This document shows, piece after piece, positions 17,672-25,463 of a stretch of 50,199 nucleotides of DNA (its first letter is position 1; each line of letters begins with the position of its first letter). Location: contig JBGSQB010000077.1 in assembly GCA_041738285.1 (NCBI GenBank), positions 1 to 50,199 on the forward strand. Direction: 5' to 3'. Below the pieces are notes generated by a model. The model searched no databases, had not been told where the DNA came from, and saw only the letters and a list, made by a program, of their open reading frames with translations. A program made the translations under genes and the position numbers. The stretch comes from SZUA-521 sp041738285 (GTDB lineage Bacteria; Pseudomonadota; Gammaproteobacteria; Pseudomonadales; Azotimanducaceae).

Positions 17672-19083
17672 GCCGCACGGTCTGATAGCACACGTACATG
17701 TTCGCTGTGGCCACCGCGGGTGATGCCGTAGAACAGGATCGATGTCAGCGCGAGGAAGTAGAGGATCATGAGGCTCGGGCCGTAGATCAGGCCCAGGTCG
17801 AATATCACCTCCGGATCAACCGTACCGGGGGTTGCGTTGCTCGGGAAGCTGATCACTTCCAAGGCAATGCCCGCCATGAACGCGCCGATCCCCGACGTGG
17901 CCTTGGCTGCAAAGGTTCGCGCAGCAAAGAACAATCCCTCCTCCCTTCGGCCGGTCGACAGCTCGCTGTGTTCGACGATGTCCGCAAGCATCGATGACTG
18001 AACAATGCCGAACATGATGATGAACGTGACCTCCGTAACCTGATGAACCAGCATGACGGGAAAGAGGTACGGACTGCCGTTGGCTGGAAACCACTCCATG
18101 AGTCGCAGCACTACGGGCAACGCACCAAAGACGATTGAGATGCCATAGATGCCGATGGCACTCGCCTTCTTGTCGAACCGTGCCGTGATTCGCGGCGCAA
18201 GGTTCGCGGCAAGCGCTGCGGAAATGAAGAGCGAAAGCACAATCTAGCTCACCTGCGTCGGCGTGAATTCCCAGAAGTGCGTGTTGATGTAGGCATTGAA
18301 GTTCGTCGACACCCCCGCCCCGACTGCCGCGAACAGGCCCGCCACGAACAAGGCGAGGAAGTTGCGGTTGGAGAGCGTGACCTTGATGTCACGCAACATC
18401 TGCGAGACACGGTAGTTGTGGCGAATCGGCGGCTTTTTCAGATGGGGAATGTGGCCGTGCAATCCGCCGGCGGAGCCCACGATGGCAATGAACATGGCGG
18501 CCGTGCCAACCATGCCGTACACCTCATAGGTGGTGGGTGTATTGACGCCGTAATCCACCATGAACACCCGCCACATGAGGAAGGCCATGAACAACCCGCC
18601 AACCCAACCGAACATGTAGCGAAGCGACAACAGGCGCGTGCGTTCGTCGTAGTCCTCGGTCAGTTCTGCAACAATGCTCGTACTCGGGATTTCGTACAGC
18701 GTGATGAAGAATCGAACCAGGACGGCTGCCGCCGTCAGGTACAAAAACAGCCCGAATTCGGACAGGTGCGCAACCGGCGGGTTCCAGATGAAGAAGTAAG
18801 CGAGGGCCACGGGAATCGCCGATGCATACATGAACGGATGCCGTCGACCCAATCGCGAGTGGGTGTTGTCGGACCAATAGCCGACGAGGGGGTCGGACAC
18901 TGCGTCCAGGATCATCGCGATCAGAATCGCGGTACCGGCGAGCGACCCAGGCAGACCGAGTACCTGGTTGTAGTAGAACATCAGGAAGTAGGAGAACCCG
19001 TTGTCCTTGACGCCATAGGCGACCGAACCGAAACCGTACAGCCACCGAACACTCGGTCGAATCGGCGGAGCTTTGGCCATCAT
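17668..19083 (-). pseudogene. GPH-type (glycoside-pentoside-hexuronide) MFS transporter interrupted by one in-frame TAG
   Basis: Two frames in the same register, 19083-18244 (279 residues) and 18240-17668 (190 residues), are separated by a single TAG at 18246-18244. The N-terminal part has the GPH pattern WLYGFGSVAYGVKDNGFSYFLMFYYNQVLGL and DAVSDPLVGYWSDNTHSRLGRRHPFMYASAIP, helices 1-7. The second part supplies the remaining helices (LSLFISAALAANLAPRITARFDKK). The joined length, about 471, equals a complete transporter. The reading frame and the coding character continue past the stop, so this is either a recent nonsense mutation, a sequence error or a suppressed stop. Without read-through the product would lack the last helices and be inactive. 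Divergent from lipA. Confidence 0.85.
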
Positions 19084-19163
19084 TGTCTCGTACGCGATGT
19101 TCCCTGCATGGTAGTTCGCATCCCCAACTGGGAATAGACCAATCGGTCGAACTACAATGAACC

Positions 19164-20165
19164 ATGAGCGACGAAGTTCGAAAAGTACCGAGCGGCAGCA
19201 AATTCGCGACTGCGCTGGGTTTCAATGCGATCAAGGATGGCGTCAAGCCCAACGCGGACTCCGCACGCAAAGGCGATCGCAAGCCACCGTGGTTGAAGGT
19301 GCGTATTCCCGGCGGCCAGGGTTACGAGCGCGTCGCGAAGACCGTTCGCTCACATCGCCTGAGCACGGTCTGCGAGGAGGCGCACTGCCCCAACATCGGT
19401 GAATGCTGGAGCCACGGCACAGCCACGATCATGTTGATGGGTTCAGTGTGCACGCGCGCCTGCCGGTTCTGCGCAGTCGATACGGGCAACCCCAAGGGCT
19501 GGCTCGACGCCGATGAGCCGCGCAATGCTGCAGAGTCGGTCAGGCTGATGAATCTGCGCTATGTCGTGCTGACCAGCGTCAATCGCGACGACCTGCCGGA
19601 TGGTGGTGCCGCGCACTATGCGGCAAGCATCCGCGCCATCAAGGCGCTCAATCCCGACACCGCCATCGAGGCACTGACGCCCGACTTCCAGGGACACCTT
19701 CGCGACGTCGAAACCGTGGTCGCCGCGCCGCTCATGGTATTCGCCCAGAACGTCGAGACCGTCGAGCGGCTCACCCATCGCGTGCGGGATCCGCGCGCCG
19801 GCTACCAGCAGACCCTCGACGTGCTGGCCCATGCCAAGTCATTCCGCCCCGACGTACTCACCAAGACCAGTCTGCTGCTCGGTGTCGGCGAATCGGAAGC
19901 GGAGATTCTGACGACCATGAAGGACCTGCGCGCCCACCGCGTCGACGTGATGACGCTCGGTCAGTACCTGCGACCCACGTTGAATCATTTGCCGGTCGAA
20001 CGCTGGGTGCCGCCCGAAGATTTCGAGCGCTATCGCGTGTTGGGTCTCGAACTCGGCTTCACGGAAGTGGCGAGCGGCCCGCTCGTGCGTTCGAGCTACC
20101 GCGCCGATCGCATCCTGGATGGCAACAACCTGGGTCTGTCGAGGATTCCGCTCATAGAGGTTTAG
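19164..20165 (+). CDS. lipA: lipoyl synthase
   Basis: A 333-residue radical-SAM enzyme that inserts two sulfurs into protein-bound octanoyl groups to make lipoate. The auxiliary 4Fe-4S cluster motif is CEEAHCPNIGECW (near residues 70-82). The radical-SAM CxxxCxxC is CTRACRFC (near 97-104). The C-terminal RSSYRAD contains the Ser that ligates the auxiliary cluster. No lipB is adjacent, so octanoyl transfer is encoded elsewhere. A TACAAT hexamer at 19153-19158 leaves only five bases before the ATG, which suggests a very short or absent leader. Convergent overlap of four bases with the hydrolase gene. Confidence 0.97.
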   Translation: MSDEVRKVPSGSKFATALGFNAIKDGVKPNADSARKGDRKPPWLKVRIPGGQGYERVAKTVRSHRLSTVCEEAHCPNIGECWSHGTATIMLMGSVCTRACRFCAVDTGNPKGWLDADEPRNAAESVRLMNLRYVVLTSVNRDDLPDGGAAHYAASIRAIKALNPDTAIEALTPDFQGHLRDVETVVAAPLMVFAQNVETVERLTHRVRDPRAGYQQTLDVLAHAKSFRPDVLTKTSLLLGVGESEAEILTTMKDLRAHRVDVMTLGQYLRPTLNHLPVERWVPPEDFERYRVLGLELGFTEVASGPLVRSSYRADRILDGNNLGLSRIPLIEV

Positions 20166-21187
20166 TCCGCGCTTTGTTTCGGGGACAAGCCCTCGCCTAC
20201 GAAATGCTCAGTCCACCATCCCGCGACCGCGGCAATTGCCGCCGGCTCGTGGGTCACGGCGTTGTGGTTGACGCCCGGGAGCACGACCACCTGCACCTGC
20301 GCATTGGGCTCGAACAGCGGCGGATACTGCGCGGCCAGGAACGCCTCATCGTTCGTGCCGACAACGACCAGCGTCGGCCGGTCGAGTGCACGCACGCCGG
20401 CCTGATACTCGTCCGGCGCCATCGATCCGGCAGCACGGAACGAATACGCACGTGTGCGCATCGTCAATGGCAGGTTATGGAACAGCACGGACCGGTCATC
20501 GAAGTAGTGGATGCCGACAGAGTCGAACATTGCGATACCAACGATGCGCGCCACGTTCACCTTCATGAAGCTGTCACCGCCCTCGGGTGCTTCAGTGCGC
20601 ATCGTGGGCGAGCTTCGTCCCATGAGCGGCGCAAACAATACGAAGCCGTCGATCTGACCCGGTCCGCGCATGGCCACGCGGGTAGCGATGCCGCCACCCA
20701 TCGAGTGGCCCGCAACCATCACATGACGTTTGGGGTCGTTCGTCCGCAGCGCCGCAACTATGTCGAGCACGTCGTCTTCGTACTGACCGATGTAATCGAC
20801 ATCACCGGCGATGCCTTCAGATGCGCCGTGGCCGCGCAGATCGAGGCCGTACACGGTTGCGGAAGTTGCGTCGCGTAACATGCCGGCGCTGCGATTCAGC
20901 TGCGCGCTGTCAGCGGTAATCCCGTGGATCAGGATGATCGCAGCCTCCCCGGTACCCTCGAACTCGCGCGCGAACAACTCGATGCCGTCCCGCACGGCGA
21001 ACTGCACGGCATCGAACTCGTACTCCTGGTCGAGCACCATGCCGATAGCAGCAGCCCCCTCCGGGGTCATCTGAAAGGGCTCCCCTTCGAACTGCGCTTC
21101 AGGCCAACCGGTCAGCGCACCCGCGAACGCGAGATACAACGCCGCCAATGCGAACGGAACCAACGCCCACTTCTGCCAGGCGCTCAT
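20162..21187 (-). CDS. alpha/beta hydrolase, membrane-anchored (lysophospholipase-like)
   Basis: A 341-residue protein with an N-terminal hydrophobic anchor (WALVPFALAALYLAFAGAL). The alpha/beta-hydrolase core shows the oxyanion motif ILIHGITADSAQ, the nucleophile elbow GHSMGGG (Ser in VAGHSMGGGIATR) and a C-terminal LPGVNHNAVTHEP with the catalytic His. VYGLDLRGHGASEG is typical of monoacylglycerol lipase/lysophospholipase-like enzymes. The ester substrate is unknown. The start overlaps the stop of the XRE regulator gene (ATGA at 21187-21184), making it the third gene of a regulated operon. Confidence 0.85.
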   Translation of the reverse strand: MSAWQKWALVPFALAALYLAFAGALTGWPEAQFEGEPFQMTPEGAAAIGMVLDQEYEFDAVQFAVRDGIELFAREFEGTGEAAIILIHGITADSAQLNRSAGMLRDATSATVYGLDLRGHGASEGIAGDVDYIGQYEDDVLDIVAALRTNDPKRHVMVAGHSMGGGIATRVAMRGPGQIDGFVLFAPLMGRSSPTMRTEAPEGGDSFMKVNVARIVGIAMFDSVGIHYFDDRSVLFHNLPLTMRTRAYSFRAAGSMAPDEYQAGVRALDRPTLVVVGTNDEAFLAAQYPPLFEPNAQVQVVVLPGVNHNAVTHEPAAIAAVAGWWTEHFVGEGLSPKQSAD

Positions 21188-21423
21188 CGCAAAGATCCTG
21201 TGGCTGTTGCTGCCTCGTACTCGAACACGGATTCCAGCGGTACACCGAATGCACGCGCGATCCGGAACGCAACTTCCAGTGATGGTGAATATTTGCCGCC
21301 TTCGATCGCGATGACTGTTTGCCGGGTGACGCCCACCGCCTCGGCCAGCGCCTGCTGGGTCATTTCACCCGCCTCGAACCGCAGTCGCCGTACATGGTTG
21401 GTGATGGATGTCCTTCGGGCCAC
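21184..21423 (-). CDS. XRE-family helix-turn-helix transcriptional regulator (YgzD-like)
   Basis: A 79-residue protein consisting of one HTH domain: TNHVRRLRFEAGEMTQQALAEAVGVTRQTVIAIEGGKYSPSLEVAFRIARAFGVPLESVFEYE. This is the compact YgzD-like type usually encoded beside a small membrane protein. It lies two bases after the membrane-protein gene and overlaps the hydrolase start by ATGA. It most likely represses its own operon through the palindrome at 21868-21889; that link is inferred from position. Confidence 0.92.
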   Translation of the reverse strand: MARRTSITNHVRRLRFEAGEMTQQALAEAVGVTRQTVIAIEGGKYSPSLEVAFRIARAFGVPLESVFEYEAATATGSLR

Positions 21424-21425
21424 GG

Positions 21426-21842
21426 TTACACACCACGCCGGTAATAGATGAGCTGAGCCGCCCGTTTTGCAACCTCGCCGAATCCCAGGCTGAACATGAG
21501 GATGTGCACAGCGACCACAGGCATCGGGGCGTCACGAAGCAACAGATACCAGACCGCCGTCACGACACCACAGATGATGACCACGCTCTCGGCACGACCG
21601 GCGAGCGCCGCAATGAGCCGATCACGTTCGTCCGACGCCGTGTCCCGGTCGCGAATGGCGAGCAGGCTGTGATAGATGATTTCGCCCACCACCATGATGA
21701 CGATGACGCCGATGATCAAGCCCACCGTGCCGGATGTATCGATGGGTGCCGGGCCCATCAATGTGTAGGAGTACCAGGCATAGGCGATCAGGACGATCAG
21801 CAGCGTGCCGGCAGCGCTCTTTTCTTCGAATGATGCATTCAT
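21426..21842 (-). CDS. small membrane protein of an XRE-regulated operon
   Basis: A 138-residue protein with four hydrophobic helices: AAGTLLIVLIAYAWYSYTLM, TVGLIIGVIVIMVVGEIIYH, SVVIICGVVTAVWYLLL and MPVVAVHILMFSLGFGEVA. The start at ATG 21842 is supported by GGGAGG four bases upstream; longer frames back to 21896 would begin inside the promoter. The function is unknown. Co-occurrence with a YgzD-like regulator in one operon is a recurring arrangement, and the membrane protein may be what the regulator responds to or controls (inference). Confidence 0.8.
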   Translation of the reverse strand: MNASFEEKSAAGTLLIVLIAYAWYSYTLMGPAPIDTSGTVGLIIGVIVIMVVGEIIYHSLLAIRDRDTASDERDRLIAALAGRAESVVIICGVVTAVWYLLLRDAPMPVVAVHILMFSLGFGEVAKRAAQLIYYRRGV

Positions 21843-21867
21843 ATGACCTCCCATCGAATTGGAAGGC

Positions 21868-21905
21868 AATGTATAGTTTACTTTACATTGTGTCAACTAT
21901 ACGTT
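21868..21905 (-). promoter_or_regulatory. promoter with palindromic operator of the membrane protein/XRE operon
   Basis: On the minus strand a perfect -35 hexamer TTGACA (21896-21891) is followed by -10 candidates TATACA (21875-21870, 15-base spacing) or TACATT (21873-21868, 17-base spacing). Overlapping it is a 22-base palindrome at 21868-21889 with arms beginning AATGTA; 9 of 11 pairs match. An additional half-site ACTATACGTT at 21896-21905 repeats ACTTTACATT at 21880-21889 in direct orientation. A protein bound here would cover the -10 and -35. The obvious candidate is the XRE protein of the same operon. Confidence 0.72.
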
Positions 21906-22005
21906 ACTTCGCATCTTCGCCGCCCGGCTGCGCGTCTCCCCACGAAGGGCAACCTTGCCGCAACGCCAAGCGTGAAGGCGCCATCACGACTTGTCCGTCG
22001 TGTCG

Positions 22006-23061
22006 TCAATCCCGGGAGTCGTCGTCGATCAGATCGTCGGCGTCGTAGGCGAGCCGGTCGGCCAGCAGATCGACGTAAGTGTCCACCATTTCTTCGAGGT
22101 CGTCCTCACCTTCGATCCGATCGTGCGCGCCGCGTGCGAGCACACCGATCTTGAGCGCCGGCACGAACACCCGCTGCCCGCCCAGTCGCACGGGGCGTAG
22201 CACGTACGCCATCACGAGGTTGGCTTCGTTGCCGCCCGCCACGGCTTGCACGAGCGGCAGCGTTTCACGCTTCAATGTCGCCGCGTCCTTGCACTTCGGC
22301 GATCGCACTCCGGGATGGAATGCGATCGCGGGCCACGATGCGTCGAGCCCCACGACATTGCCCTTGTTCGCCGAGACCACCTTCGCGTAGCTGCCTTCGA
22401 TCTGCACGCCCGCAAGCACGCGCGACACATAGGTGAGGAACGAATGCACTTCTCCCTCTGCGCTGTCGGGCAGCGGCGCCTTCGTGTCCTCACCCCGGCT
22501 AGAGATCAGCACGGTTTGAACGAACTGAATCTGCGAGGCATCGATGCCTATCTGTCCCAGCAGTCGCAGGTGCTCTTCCGCAACCGCCTGTTGCACAAGC
22601 GCCGCGTTCCGGAAAGGAAGCGGGCGCAGATCGCGACGGTCTCTCGCGAACAGAAACACCGACGTGAACGGGTCGAAGCCGTACGCCGTCGTGCCGACGA
22701 CGGTAAGCATCGTGCCCAGCTTCGACGGGACGTTCTCGGGGGGCTCTTGCAGCCCAAGCAACTTCGCCACGTCGCGCGCTTGGCGTAGGCGCAACGGATC
22801 GAGCGCGCGAGGCGTCGACCGGAACACCCTGTCGAACATCGCCTCGACTTCTGCCTGCGGAGCAGGCGGCAGCGCGAGATCGAACGCCTTCGAGTAGTCC
22901 TTGGAGAAGATGTCGACGGCGGCGTCGGTGGATCCGAGATTCGGGTTCACAGCCTTCGTCGCAAGCAGACTCTCCGGTGTTGCGGCGGCGGCAACCGGTG
23001 CCGCAAGCACCGCCATCGCAAACAAAATGGAATGGAGACGGGTCGAACCTGATGTGCTCAT
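22006..23061 (-). CDS. secreted protein of unknown function
   Basis: A 351-residue protein with a Sec signal peptide (RLHSILFAMAVLAAPVAAAATPE). The mature part is mixed helix/strand with no recognised motif; the C-terminus is acidic (IEGEDDLEEMVDTYVDLLADRLAYDADDLIDDD). There is a single pair of Cys-free halves apart from one Cys (SPKCKDAAT). The start at 23061 overlaps the stop of the caspase-like gene (ATGA, 23061-23058), so it belongs to the same operon as that gene and the M23 peptidase upstream. A periplasmic or extracellular role is inferred from the signal peptide. Confidence 0.7.
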   Translation of the reverse strand: MSTSGSTRLHSILFAMAVLAAPVAAAATPESLLATKAVNPNLGSTDAAVDIFSKDYSKAFDLALPPAPQAEVEAMFDRVFRSTPRALDPLRLRQARDVAKLLGLQEPPENVPSKLGTMLTVVGTTAYGFDPFTSVFLFARDRRDLRPLPFRNAALVQQAVAEEHLRLLGQIGIDASQIQFVQTVLISSRGEDTKAPLPDSAEGEVHSFLTYVSRVLAGVQIEGSYAKVVSANKGNVVGLDASWPAIAFHPGVRSPKCKDAATLKRETLPLVQAVAGGNEANLVMAYVLRPVRLGGQRVFVPALKIGVLARGAHDRIEGEDDLEEMVDTYVDLLADRLAYDADDLIDDDSRD

Positions 23062-23888
23062 GGCGGCAGCGGCCTCTGGAACGACTTGTCGCCCTTCGGA
23101 TCGCAGCCGCTCACGTACAGGTTGCGCGCGTAGCGCGGCTGCGTATCGGCGAGGTTCTCGCCATAGAGCTCGTCGGCGACGCGCGCGGCGCGTTCCGGGG
23201 AATCGCCATAGGCGCGCGCAACCGGACAGTTCGGATACGCTCTGCCGGCGTAACCCGTCGGGCGGTACATCGTCACGACCCAAGCCGGCGCCACACCCAG
23301 GATGTGTCCGAGCTGCGCCATCGTGCGGTATTGATCGACGTGATGCGGACTGATCGACATCGTGCCGTGGAACCCGGCGACAACGTGCACACCCCCGTTC
23401 GCCGCGTCGTCCCAAGTGGCTCGAAGCGGCCAGGGCACACTGTTGCACGATGACATGTGCATGAAGCGCATCTGGCCACCCGAAGCGCGCCCATACATCC
23501 GTTGCGGCTTGGTGAGACTGCACGTGCCGTGCTCCTCCGCGTACATCGCTGCGCGCCAGCCGCGCTCGTCGGGATTGCGGCCGTGGGTGCAAACGAGCGC
23601 GGCAAAGGCAGAGTCCGCGTGCACGGTATCTTCACCCCACGAGCGAAGCGCAGGATCAGTGAAACGAAACAGGCGCATGCGCGAATAGTTCGCACGGCGC
23701 TTCGTGTATCCAAACTCGCCCATCGTGACGCGCCATGCCATGCACATGTCGTCCCACTGATCGCGGCGCCCCGTGTAACCGCACTCCCAGTTGACGGCTG
23801 CCGACGAGAAGATCGCATCTTCGGCGGTGGCGAGTGGGGAGGCGAAAGCCATCAGCAGCAACCAAATTCGCTTGCGGTATCTGCTCAC
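23058..23888 (-). CDS. secreted protein, possible DUF6345/caspase-like fold
   Basis: A 276-residue protein. The GTG at 23888 is chosen because GGAGG lies at 23898-23894, five bases upstream, and it gives a signal peptide (VSRYRKRIWLLLMAFASPLATA). The mature protein is Cys- and Trp-rich. VCTHGRN (His102) after a hydrophobic strand, HMSSCNSVPWP (Cys148) after another, and GGVHVVAGFHG look like the His-Cys dyad layout of caspase-fold proteins and like DUF6345 proteins. This fold guess is mine from pattern, not from a search. It follows the M23 peptidase gene by 79 bases and overlaps the next gene by ATGA. Confidence 0.6.
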   Translation of the reverse strand: MSRYRKRIWLLLMAFASPLATAEDAIFSSAAVNWECGYTGRRDQWDDMCMAWRVTMGEFGYTKRRANYSRMRLFRFTDPALRSWGEDTVHADSAFAALVCTHGRNPDERGWRAAMYAEEHGTCSLTKPQRMYGRASGGQMRFMHMSSCNSVPWPLRATWDDAANGGVHVVAGFHGTMSISPHHVDQYRTMAQLGHILGVAPAWVVTMYRPTGYAGRAYPNCPVARAYGDSPERAARVADELYGENLADTQPRYARNLYVSGCDPKGDKSFQRPLPP

Positions 23889-23967
23889 GAGCACCTCCGG
23901 TTTGGGCGATGCATGAGCGTCGTCGACGCTGCGCAAACGCATATCCAAGGTCTGACGTAGCCAGCGT

Positions 23968-25335
23968 TCAAAGCGCGCACTGCGGACCCGGCAGGGTAAA
24001 CGCGTTCGCGGCGGCCGACTGCTGCAGGGAGATATGCGGACAGGGCAGCGTCGGCCCCGGGTGTCCGCCCGCATGTTGCTGCACCGGCGCGTGCAGACAC
24101 GGCACCTGAGTGGGATGACCGTCGGGGTGTTTCGCGTGCATGCAGGGACCGTACTGCTTCTTGCCGGCGATGTAGACGACATGGCCTTCAGGATGCTGCA
24201 TATGGGTGCAGGGCAGCGGGCCGTGCCACCCGTGTTCTGAGTGGGTGCATGGCGCTCTGATCGCGTCGCCCGCTTCGTGCGCCGGGTGCAGGCAAGGCAG
24301 CGTAGGTCCGGTGTCGCTCGAATGCGGCGCCACGAGATGAGGACACGCGAGCGTGCTCTGATGTCCGTCCGGGTGAGCAATCACGGGAACGAGGCCCGCA
24401 TCCGACTGCGACAGCCCGTAGTTCCAGGTGGGCTGCGTCCACAGACTCACCGCTGCACTGGCTGCGAATGGGTCGACGTGAACATACTGGAACTCGCCGA
24501 CCTTCCTCGTTTTGGCGGGCGATCCGTTCCATCGCGAAGCGGGAGTCAACACGTCGAAGTGCAGGTGCGGTGCGGCGGAGCGGCCGGAGCTGCCGACGAT
24601 GCCGAGCACCTGACCACACTCGACGCGGCTACCCACGGTGACATTGTTCGGGATGCTGTCCTTCTTCAGGTGCAGGTAACGCGTCACCGTCCCGTCGGCG
24701 TGACATACCTCTACGCGATTGGGATCCGTCACGGCGACAGATTCCGGATGCTCGGGGTCGGGGCAGATGACGTTGTTCTTCGGGTCCGAGTCGAGATACG
24801 CACGCGGATCGGGATTCGCATGACAGCCGTCGAAGTGACTGTCGTCAACTTTGATGACGACGCCGCTGGCCGCTGCGGAAGCGCGGGTGGTCATCAGCAA
24901 CCCGCCCCCGAGCGTGAAGTCGGTTCCTTCATGGCCGTCGTAACACACGTGGCCCGATCCGAACGACGTGCAGCGAAAGTAACTGTCGTGTTTGACGCCG
25001 TCCCGATCGTAGTGAGTAACTGCTGGTTCCGGAAGCACTCCCCAGATGTCACTGGCCGGGATCGGCATCGCGAACCGGGTCTGCGTGGCGATGCGCTCCG
25101 CGGCAGTGAAGTGTTCTGCGGCGCAGCCGAAATCCCAGGTGCTCGCGACCATCGGCACAATTTTTCGCAGGCTCGGATTCGCGAGTGGCGAGGTGGGAAC
25201 CGGTGTCGCCGGCTGGATCTGTGGACTCGGAAGCGTCGGTGTCACGTTCTGTGGCAGGTCATCGAGACTCGCCGCGTACGCGGTTGCGCCCAGCGTGCAG
25301 AGCGCCCATACGGTAGAGGTGCCCAGTGATCGCAT
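23968..25335 (-). CDS. secreted M23 (LytM) peptidase with seven-fold CxH tail
   Basis: A 455-residue protein from ATG 25335, which gives a signal peptide ending ATAYAAS; an ATG at 25353 and a GTG at 25389 are alternatives. The M23 zinc site is His135 and Asp139 (HEGTD) plus His257 and His259 (HLHF). Conserved GxxVECGQVLGIVGSSG lies just before. M23 enzymes cut peptidoglycan cross-bridges or act as LytM activators. The last 125 residues are unusual: seven Cys-x-His units (C331, C348, C363, C376, C398, C412, C432), mostly as PCxH, separated by 13-22 residues with HPxGH between them. Such spacing suggests metal binding. First gene of a three-gene secreted operon. Confidence 0.85.
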   Translation of the reverse strand: MRSLGTSTVWALCTLGATAYAASLDDLPQNVTPTLPSPQIQPATPVPTSPLANPSLRKIVPMVASTWDFGCAAEHFTAAERIATQTRFAMPIPASDIWGVLPEPAVTHYDRDGVKHDSYFRCTSFGSGHVCYDGHEGTDFTLGGGLLMTTRASAAASGVVIKVDDSHFDGCHANPDPRAYLDSDPKNNVICPDPEHPESVAVTDPNRVEVCHADGTVTRYLHLKKDSIPNNVTVGSRVECGQVLGIVGSSGRSAAPHLHFDVLTPASRWNGSPAKTRKVGEFQYVHVDPFAASAAVSLWTQPTWNYGLSQSDAGLVPVIAHPDGHQSTLACPHLVAPHSSDTGPTLPCLHPAHEAGDAIRAPCTHSEHGWHGPLPCTHMQHPEGHVVYIAGKKQYGPCMHAKHPDGHPTQVPCLHAPVQQHAGGHPGPTLPCPHISLQQSAAANAFTLPGPQCAL

Positions 25336-25388
25336 CGCCTTCGCCCCCGTCATGCCGACTGGAGGTGAGCATGCACGGCACCGGTTCA

Positions 25389-25413
25389 CACCACATCACA
25401 TGGTCATGTGGTG
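25389..25413. repeat. perfect inverted repeat upstream of the M23 peptidase gene
   Basis: CACCACAT at 25389-25396 is the exact reverse complement of ATGTGGTG at 25406-25413. The loop contains a second element, CACATG-GT-CATGTG, at 25397-25410. It lies in the 128-base gap between the UMF1-type transporter gene and the M23 gene. There is no U-run, so an intrinsic terminator is unlikely. An operator ahead of the secreted operon is possible. Confidence 0.5.
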
Positions 25414-25463
25414 GCCATCCACAAATTGGCGCCTGAGGAAGCTCGACGTCACTTCACTGCGAC

